In this document: positions 63,999 to 64,000 of the stretch, piece after piece
Position numbering within the stretch: the stretch's first letter is position 1
How the letters are laid out: each line of letters starts with the position of its first letter
Assembly: GCF_039645975.1 (NCBI RefSeq)
Contig: NZ_CP147918.1
Coordinates: 2,108,001 to 2,172,000, forward strand
Reading direction: 5' to 3'
Length of the DNA: 64,000 nt
From: Sulfurimonas sp. HSL-1716
GTDB lineage: Bacteria > Campylobacterota > Campylobacteria > Campylobacterales > Sulfurimonadaceae
Position numbers and translations under genes: made by a program
Notes under the pieces: model-generated
What the model was told of the DNA's origin: nothing
Databases searched by the model: none
What the model saw: only the letters and a program-made list of their open reading frames with translations

Positions 63999-64000
63999 CC

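Overview
The window reads as a chromosomal segment of a sulfur-oxidising member of the Campylobacterota (former Epsilonproteobacteria), most like Sulfurimonas or a near relative. The evidence is a soxCDYZ sulfane dehydrogenase operon, histidine kinases with the H-box AHQWRQP, a purM / speE-like / coaE / dapF neighbourhood, NifS-NifU as the Fe-S assembly pair, many receiver, GGDEF and EAL proteins, very dense packing (stop/start overlaps), frequent TTG starts, and promoters that are mostly extended -10 boxes (TGnTATAAT) with poor -35 boxes. I see no insertion sequence, prophage, CRISPR array, rRNA gene or origin. No gene-free stretch exceeds 300 bases.

Layout. 1-4.1 kb: end of an ankyrin protein, a small unknown gene, an SGNH hydrolase, an MFS transporter, a cold-shock protein with a long leader, and a small zinc-finger protein. 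4.2-8.0 kb: leuC, then ompA-like, mobA and an OmpR-type regulator in overlapping order. 8.0-12.3 kb: two-component and c-di-GMP block (REC-GGDEF*-EAL, soluble kinase, REC-PAS-GGDEF*). 12.3-14.8 kb: moaC, a DUF493 gene, an unknown 352-residue gene and a DUF2231 membrane protein. 14.8-15.3 kb: toxin-antitoxin pair. 15.3-20.7 kb: soxC, soxD, soxY and soxZ, followed by a thioredoxin-fold protein, a MOSC protein and a DUF4395 membrane protein. 20.7-24.7 kb: small genes, a PAS-GGDEF sensor, one tRNA-Val and an orphan. 24.9-27.3 kb: nifS-nifU. 27.3-33.3 kb: diguanylate cyclase, Y-family polymerase, purM, speE-like, coaE, dapF. 33.3-45 kb: glucosaminidase, then ion and osmotic genes (chaA, mgtE, mscS, DUF389, corA) around a second REC-PAS-GGDEF*-EAL plus kinase pair. 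45-54.6 kb: housekeeping (prfA, rpsT, glmM-lspA, tig-clpP-GGDEF*-def, comM, yeiH). 54.7-64 kb: a large AsmA/DUF748 protein, thrS-infC, and lapB-like, rnhA, rnc and aroC in one overlapping run.

How the genes fit together. SoxC is a molybdopterin enzyme, and the window also carries mobA, moaC and a MOSC-domain gene. SoxCD strips electrons from sulfane sulfur carried on SoxYZ; the thioredoxin-fold and DUF4395 genes may serve thiol or sulfur handling. Four of six GGDEF domains have lost the catalytic signature and are probably receptors or scaffolds. Only the two sensors at about 22 and 28 kb keep GGDEF/GGEEF.

Points most worth a second look: a toxin-antitoxin pair whose antitoxin gene is only 55 codons; inverted repeats flanking the sox promoter; a SoxD with a lipobox; a SoxY ending in GGCEG; a tRNA-Val with C at position 33; three genes whose -10 box sits exactly 6 bases before the ATG (likely leaderless mRNAs); perfect hairpins that contain the stop codons of convergent genes; and a Y-family polymerase with an insertion of about 45 residues. 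I did not find a clear-cut new defence or mobile system. Base composition was judged by eye only.
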